Origin: Streptomyces hiroshimensis
Lineage (GTDB): Bacteria; Actinomycetota; Actinomycetes; Streptomycetales; Streptomycetaceae
Direction of reading: 5' to 3'
DNA: 49,391 bases
NCBI RefSeq assembly: GCF_014650335.1
Contig: NZ_BMUT01000014.1
Span: 1-49,391, forward strand
Of this stretch, positions 45,231 to 49,391 are shown one piece after another (position 1 is the stretch's first letter; the number at the start of each line of letters is the position of its first letter). A program made the translations under genes and the position numbers. A model generated the notes under the pieces. The model worked only from the letters and a program-made list of their open reading frames with translations. It made no database searches and was not told where the DNA came from.

Positions 45231-47555
45231 TCAGGAGGCCCGGCCGGGGATCTCCGCCCGGACCGTGCGGGCCGCCGTGACCAGGTTCTCCAGGGAGGCC
45301 CGGACCTCGGCCCAGCCGCGGGTCTTCAGGCCGCAGTCGGGGTTGACCCACAGGCGCTCTCCGGGAATCGCCTCCAGGCCCTTGCGCAGCAGCGCCGCCG
45401 CCTCGTCCGCGCCGGGGACGCGCGGCGAGTGGATGTCGTAGACGCCGGGCCCGACCTCGCGCGGGTAGCCGGCGACGGCCAGCTCCGCGGCGACCTGCAT
45501 GTGCGAGCGGGCGGCCTCCAGGCTGATGACGTCGGCGTCGAGGTCGTCGATGGCCTGGAGGACGTCGCCGAACTCCGCGTAGCACATGTGCGTGTGGATC
45601 TGGGTGTCCGGGCGGACGCCGCTGGTGGACAGGCGGAACGCCTCGGTCGCCCACGCGAGGTACCCGGCGTGGTCGGCGGCCCGCAGCGGCAGCGTCTCGC
45701 GCAGGGCGGGCTCGTCCACCTGGATCACCGACGTCCCGGCGGCCTCCAGGTCGTTCACCTCGTCGCGCAGGGCGAGGGCCACCTGGCGGGCGGTCTCGCC
45801 GAGCGGCTGGTCGTCGCGGACGAACGACCAGGCGAGCATGGTGACGGGGCCGGTCAGCATGCCCTTGACGGGGCGGCCCGCCACCGACTGGGCGTAGCGG
45901 GTCCAGCGCACGGTCATCGGCTCGGGACGGGAGATGTCACCGGCGAGGATCGGCGGGCGGACGTAGCGCGTGCCGTACGACTGGACCCAGCCGTGCTGCG
46001 TGGCCAGATAGCCCGTCAGCTGTTCGGCGAAGTACTGCACCATGTCGTTGCGCTCGGGCTCGCCGTGCACGAGGACGTCGATGCCCGCCTTCTCCTGGAA
46101 GGAGATGACCTCGCGGATCTCGGCTTCGATGCGCTGCTCGTACGCGGCGTCGTCGATGCGTCCGGCGCGCAGGTCCGCGCGGGCGGTGCGCAGCTCCGTC
46201 GTCTGCGGGAAGGAGCCGATGGTGGTGACCGGCAGCAGCGGCAGGCCGAGGTGGGCGCGCTGGGCGGCCGCCCGCCGGGCGTACGGCTGCGAGCGGCGCC
46301 CGTCGGCCTCGGTGACGGCGGCGGCGCGGGCGCGCACGGCCGGGTCGCGGGTGATGGCCGAGCCGGCGCGGGAGGCCAGGCCGGCGCGGTTGGCGGCCAG
46401 TTCGGCCGCGATGGTGTCGGTGCCCTGCGCCAGGCCGCGGGCCAGCGTGACGACCTCGGCGGTCTTCTGGCGGGCGAAGGCGAGCCAGCGGGCGATCTGC
46501 GGGTCGATGTCCCGCTCGGCCGTCGCGTCCAGCGGCACGTGCAGCAGGGAGCAGGACGAGGAGACGTCGACGCGGCCGGCGAGGCCGAGGAGGGTGCCGA
46601 GGGTGGACAGGGACTTCTCGAAGTCGTTGATCCAAACGTTGCGGCCGTTGACGACGCCCGCGAGGAGGCGCTTGCCGGGCAGCCCGCCGGCGGCCGCGAG
46701 GTCGTCGAGGTTGGCGGCGGCGGGCCCGGTGAAGTCCAGGGCGAGGCCCTCGACGGGGGCCTTGGCGAGGACGGGCAGGGCCTCGCCGAGCCGGTCGAAG
46801 TAGGAGGCGACGAGCAGCTGGGGCCGGTCGGTGAGGCCGCCCAGGTCGCGGTAGGCGCGGCCGGCGGCGTTCAGCTCGGCGGGGGAGCGGTCCTGGACCA
46901 GGGCGGGCTCGTCGAGCTGCACCCAGGCGGCCCCGGCGGCCCGCAGATCGGCGAGCACCTCGGCGTACACCGGCAGCAGCCGGTCGAGGAGGGTGAGCGG
47001 TTCGAAGTCGGCGGCGACGCCGGGCGCGGCCTTGGCCAGCAGGAGGTAGGTGACGGGGCCGACGAGGACCGGACGGGGGGTCAGGCCGAGCACGAGGGCT
47101 TCCTTCAGCTCGGCGACCTGCTTGGTGGAGTCCGCGGTGAAGACCGTGTCGGGGCCGAGCTCGGGGACCAGGTAGTGGTAGTTGGTGTCGAACCACTTGG
47201 TCATCTCCAGCGGCGCCACGTCCTGGGTGCCGCGGGCCATGGCGAAGTAGCCGTCGAGGGAGCCGGCTTCGACGGCCGCGCGGTGCCGCGCGGGGATCGC
47301 GCCGACCATGACGCTGGTGTCCAGGACGTGGTCGTAGAGCGAGAAGTCACCCGTGGGGACCTCGTGAACGCCGGCATCCGCCAGCTGCTGCCAGTTGGTG
47401 CGGCGCAGTGCGGCGGCGGTGTCCCGGAGGGCGTCTGCGGTGACGCGGCCCTTCCAGTACCCCTCGATCGCCTTCTTCAGTTCACGGTTGCGGCCCTGAC
47501 GGGGATAGCCGTACACGGTGGCCTGGGCTGCCGCGGCTGCGGACTTGCTGGTCAC
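45231..47555 (-). CDS. metE: Cobalamin-independent methionine synthase MetE
   Basis: A 774-residue enzyme that moves a methyl group from methyltetrahydropteroyl-triglutamate to homocysteine to form methionine. Both beta-alpha barrels are present. The N-terminal domain has YGYPRQGRNRELKKAIEGYW and KWFDTNYHYLVPEL. The catalytic domain has TIGSFPQTTELR, VHGEPERNDMVQYF, the zinc ligands in HTHMCYAEF (His and Cys), Glu of SLEAARSHMQ, and Cys of VNPDCGLKTRGW. GTG at 47555 with GGAGAG upstream is the start. A cobalamin riboswitch precedes it, so the gene should be off when B12, and thus MetH, is available. Confidence 0.96.
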   Translation of the reverse strand: MTSKSAAAAAQATVYGYPRQGRNRELKKAIEGYWKGRVTADALRDTAAALRRTNWQQLADAGVHEVPTGDFSLYDHVLDTSVMVGAIPARHRAAVEAGSLDGYFAMARGTQDVAPLEMTKWFDTNYHYLVPELGPDTVFTADSTKQVAELKEALVLGLTPRPVLVGPVTYLLLAKAAPGVAADFEPLTLLDRLLPVYAEVLADLRAAGAAWVQLDEPALVQDRSPAELNAAGRAYRDLGGLTDRPQLLVASYFDRLGEALPVLAKAPVEGLALDFTGPAAANLDDLAAAGGLPGKRLLAGVVNGRNVWINDFEKSLSTLGTLLGLAGRVDVSSSCSLLHVPLDATAERDIDPQIARWLAFARQKTAEVVTLARGLAQGTDTIAAELAANRAGLASRAGSAITRDPAVRARAAAVTEADGRRSQPYARRAAAQRAHLGLPLLPVTTIGSFPQTTELRTARADLRAGRIDDAAYEQRIEAEIREVISFQEKAGIDVLVHGEPERNDMVQYFAEQLTGYLATQHGWVQSYGTRYVRPPILAGDISRPEPMTVRWTRYAQSVAGRPVKGMLTGPVTMLAWSFVRDDQPLGETARQVALALRDEVNDLEAAGTSVIQVDEPALRETLPLRAADHAGYLAWATEAFRLSTSGVRPDTQIHTHMCYAEFGDVLQAIDDLDADVISLEAARSHMQVAAELAVAGYPREVGPGVYDIHSPRVPGADEAAALLRKGLEAIPGERLWVNPDCGLKTRGWAEVRASLENLVTAARTVRAEIPGRAS

Positions 47556-48027
47556 GGAACTCTCCTTCGCGAGCGTGCGTGCGTCCATGACCCCGGGGGA
47601 CGGGCGGAAGGCGCGAAGGAACGGCAGAACCGGGCGGGTTGCCGCCGGAATGCGGTCGCGTTGTGCGCCGCCGTCCGTGCCCGCCTGATATGTGCGCCGA
47701 CCCGCCCTCGAGGTCACCGGGATCTCCGTGCGCTCGGCAGCGCACGGGCAGTCGGCAGGTCTTCGGACTCGCGGGCACGCCACATGGCACCTACTGGCCG
47801 TCGCTTCCCGGATCCGTACGGATCCAGTGCGTATGACGGCGGTCGTTCCCGCTCACCGCTGCGGGGCAGTCCCGGATTCCCACCGGGTTCCCTCTTGCGA
47901 CGCGCCTGCCTGGCGAGCAGGGCGAACCGGCTGCACCGTCACCCTATGGTGCCGGACGGGCCCACGGACAGACCTGTTCGGATACCGGACTGTGGTGTGG
48001 GACACGCGACGCACGAACGGGCGTTCT
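47556..48027. other. 472-bp metE leader and divergence-free upstream region
   Basis: This gap contains the metE ribosome-binding site, about 195 bp of expression platform, the riboswitch (47752-47938), and about 90 bp to the next gene that should hold the metE promoter. GTGCGCT (47728-47734) and AGCGCAC (47739-47745) form a hairpin directly 3' of the riboswitch core. The metE frame stays open from 47783, but no start there has a ribosome-binding site. Confidence 0.55.
47752..47938 (-). ncRNA. Cobalamin (B12) riboswitch of metE
   Basis: Read on the minus strand, the conserved core is GGGAACCCGGTGGGAATCCG followed by GGACTGCCCCGCAGCGGTGA and GCGGGAACG. The 3' end carries the B12-box-type AGTCCGAAGACCTGCC (complement at about 47754-47769). 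The 5' end begins near GTGCAGCCGGTTCGCCCTGC. This is the standard arrangement of class I cobalamin riboswitches. It lies about 195 nt upstream of metE, the classical target in Streptomyces, where adenosylcobalamin binding reduces expression. Confidence 0.93.
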
Positions 48028-48420
48028 TCAGGAGGCCGTTCGCGTGGCCAGGCGCAGGCGCAGCTCCATCTCGTGCTCGCCGGAGACGTGCCCCCGGTGC
48101 TCGACGGCGAAGGCCTGTTCGAGCTCTTCCTTGACCTGGCGGACGGGGTCGGCCGCGCCGAAGAGATCGGCGGTCACCGAGCCCGAGAGCGGCGTCTTCT
48201 CCGCCTGCCCCGCATCGCCGCCGGCGCGCGTCCGGGTGTCGACGCTCATGCACCAGATCATGGGGCCGGCGCCGGGACTGCCCGGCCCGGTCTCGCTGCG
48301 CGGCGGCCCGGCCTCGGGGAAGACGGCCTCCAGGACGCCGAAGACGGCGCCCGCGTCCTGGTGGCCGCAGTCCGTCAGATGCACGCTGACGTGGTCCGCA
48401 CTCTCCCGGGCATCCGTCAC
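48028..48420 (-). CDS. Hypothetical protein
   Basis: A 130-residue soluble protein of unknown function. GTG at 48420 follows GAAGGAGGAG, which settles the start. The first part has VSVHLTDCGHQDAGAVFGVL and EAVFPEAGPP; the second has VTADLFGAADPVRQVKEELE and a C-terminal EHRGHVSGEHEMELRLRLAT. It has two similar potential strands and helices but no recognisable motif. It lies upstream of metE on the same strand, 473 bp from it, with the riboswitch between, so it is not part of a simple operon with it. Confidence 0.65.
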   Translation of the reverse strand: MTDARESADHVSVHLTDCGHQDAGAVFGVLEAVFPEAGPPRSETGPGSPGAGPMIWCMSVDTRTRAGGDAGQAEKTPLSGSVTADLFGAADPVRQVKEELEQAFAVEHRGHVSGEHEMELRLRLATRTAS

Positions 48421-48635
48421 TGCTCCTCCTTCGCCGTCCTGGCCGTGGTCGGGGGTCTGCCGCCGTGCGGGGAGGCCCTGCCTCGACCGTACGGCGCGCC
48501 GGGGTGCTCTGGCGCGGGCTGTGCGACCATCCGGGCCAGGTACCCGGCTCCCGCAGGAAGATGCAGCGTCGGATTCAACGGCCTCACCCGAACGGTGGAA
48601 TGCGCCGAAAGTAATTGACTGATTACGCTTGGTGC
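48421..48635. promoter_or_regulatory. Divergent intergenic region with a small inverted repeat
   Basis: This 215-bp gap separates two divergent hypothetical genes. GTAAT (48611-48615) and ATTAC (48622-48626) form a short inverted repeat just before the rightward start, possibly an operator. No full promoter can be named. Confidence 0.4.
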
Positions 48636-48986
48636 ATGAACCTGTGGAGTCCAGCGCCGCCGCCGTGGCAGCCCGCCGTGCGGGCCGCGGTCGCCGTGCT
48701 GGTCTCCGTCCTGCTGCTGTTCTCCGGAGGGAGCGGCACGGTCCTCGCCCTGGGCACCGGCCCGGAGGAGAGCTCCGTCTCCGTCGAGTTCGCCGCCACC
48801 GACGACTGCATCGCGGACACCCGCACGCCCCGCGCCTCGGTCTCGCCCGCCAGGCGCTCGTGCCTCCCGCCCCTCGGGGCCGCCGCATCCCCGGCAGCCC
48901 CGCCCTGCCCGCCGGCACCCCCGGCCGGCGCCGAGGGCTCCGCGGCGGCCGCGGGCCCCGCGCGCAACGACGTCCTGCGCTGCTGA
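48636..48986 (+). CDS. Hypothetical protein with one membrane segment or signal anchor
   Basis: A 116-residue protein from ATG 48636. AVRAAVAVLVSVLLLFSGG is a membrane segment or uncleaved signal. The remainder is small and Ala/Pro/Ser-rich, with four cysteines (DDCIADT, RSCLPPLG, APPCPPAP and the final residue C). There is no strong Shine-Dalgarno sequence, so the start and even the gene are moderately uncertain. It may be cotranscribed with the next small gene. Confidence 0.5.
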   Translation: MNLWSPAPPPWQPAVRAAVAVLVSVLLLFSGGSGTVLALGTGPEESSVSVEFAATDDCIADTRTPRASVSPARRSCLPPLGAAASPAAPPCPPAPPAGAEGSAAAAGPARNDVLRC

Positions 48987-49076
48987 GAAGGCCCGCGCCC
49001 GCCCCTGCCCGTACGAGGGCGGGCCTCGCGTGCGGAATTCCCTTCACACCGGCAGGCACGAGAGCAGAGAGACGTC

Positions 49077-49361
49077 ATGCCCCTCGATCCCGCGCGTGTC
49101 CTGAGTGCGTACCTGCGCGCCCAGGTCTACCGCGCCCACGGCCCAGACCCCAAGCCCGCCCCCACCGACGGTGAGCGCCCTCCGGGCACCGAGAACGCCC
49201 CCCACGGCGCCGACCCCGTGTGCCCGGCCGAGGAGAAGCCTCCCGCCGGGCCCGGCGCGAGCCTCCCTGTCGCGGAGACCGGGCCGGCCGCGCCCCGCGG
49301 GGCGCCTCCCGCCCGGCCCGGCCTGTTCGCCCGTCTGCTGCTGTACGTGCGGCAGGAGTAG
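49077..49361 (+). CDS. Hypothetical small Pro-rich protein
   Basis: A 94-residue protein. The ends are conserved-looking (MPLDPARVLSAYLRAQVYRA at the start and ARPGLFARLLLYVRQE at the end), while the middle is disordered, rich in Pro, Ala and Gly. The helical ends could be amphipathic. A weak AGAGAG site precedes the ATG. It lies 90 bp after the previous small gene. No function can be assigned. Confidence 0.55.
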   Translation: MPLDPARVLSAYLRAQVYRAHGPDPKPAPTDGERPPGTENAPHGADPVCPAEEKPPAGPGASLPVAETGPAAPRGAPPARPGLFARLLLYVRQE

Positions 49362-49391
49362 CCGGGGCCGCCCGGCGGGCCGTCCGGTCCC

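Noticed and set aside
44015..47555. CRISPR array or phage attachment site
   Set aside because: The repeats found across the window are short tandem or inverted repeats without unique spacers, and no tRNA, integrase or cas gene is present.
47556..47783. N-terminal extension of MetE into the leader
   Set aside because: The open frame runs through riboswitch and platform sequence; MetE similarity and the GGAGAG site support the GTG at 47555.

Overview
The window looks like chromosomal DNA of a Streptomyces-type actinomycete. It is very G+C rich, starts are often GTG or TTG, genes are commonly joined by ATGA or GTGA stop/start overlaps, and there are Tat-type and Sec-type secreted oxidoreductases, a Streptomyces-order gas vesicle cluster, QcrB/CtaD/CtaF homologues of the actinobacterial bc-aa3 type, and a cobalamin riboswitch in front of metE. 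No tRNA, rRNA, insertion sequence, phage gene or CRISPR array was seen. The first gene is cut by the left edge.

Left part (1-13.3 kb). An LCP cell-wall ligase, a small monooxygenase-fold protein and a lipoprotein with an M15-like zinc-peptidase motif come first. Next is a tightly coupled six-gene operon (2982-9843): a membrane-anchored GT2 glycosyltransferase, an FAD-dependent desaturase/mutase-like protein, a class III aminotransferase, a small helical protein, a GMC alcohol oxidase and an MFS transporter. Its oxidise-then-aminate-then-export logic suggests an uncharacterised small-molecule or glycolipid pathway. A hypothetical protein, a membrane M48 protease and a TPR-like hypothetical protein follow.

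Middle part (13.3-34.5 kb). A cupin, a Tat-exported bicovalent-flavin oxidase and an SDR form one redox group. Facing it is a sorbitol-dehydrogenase-like small subunit/GMC large subunit/ferritin-like operon with no cytochrome subunit. Further on are an L,D-transpeptidase, a two-repeat secreted protein, a truncated EamA/DMT transporter remnant, a second small monooxygenase, a secreted RelA/SpoT-fold nucleotide pyrophosphotransferase candidate, an orphan cellulose-synthase-like GT2, an FMN reductase, a D-amino-acid oxidase-like protein, a DUF4360 protein, a P450, a two-domain hypothetical protein, and a glutamine synthetase-like/FluG-like amidohydrolase/RidA operon.

Right part (34.6-49.4 kb). 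A small hydrophobic protein lies divergent to a compact gas vesicle operon, gvpO-A-F-G-J-L-S-K, preceded by a SigB-like promoter candidate. Next are extra copies of cytochrome oxidase subunits I and IV, a TetR regulator with twin operators in its divergent promoter, an orphan QcrB with a small membrane partner, a second TetR carrying an N-terminal four-cysteine motif, riboswitch-controlled metE, and three short hypothetical genes.

A recurring feature is short tandem duplication (10-24 bp units) placed at gene ends or at ribosome-binding sites; nine cases lie between 1.07 and 38.5 kb.
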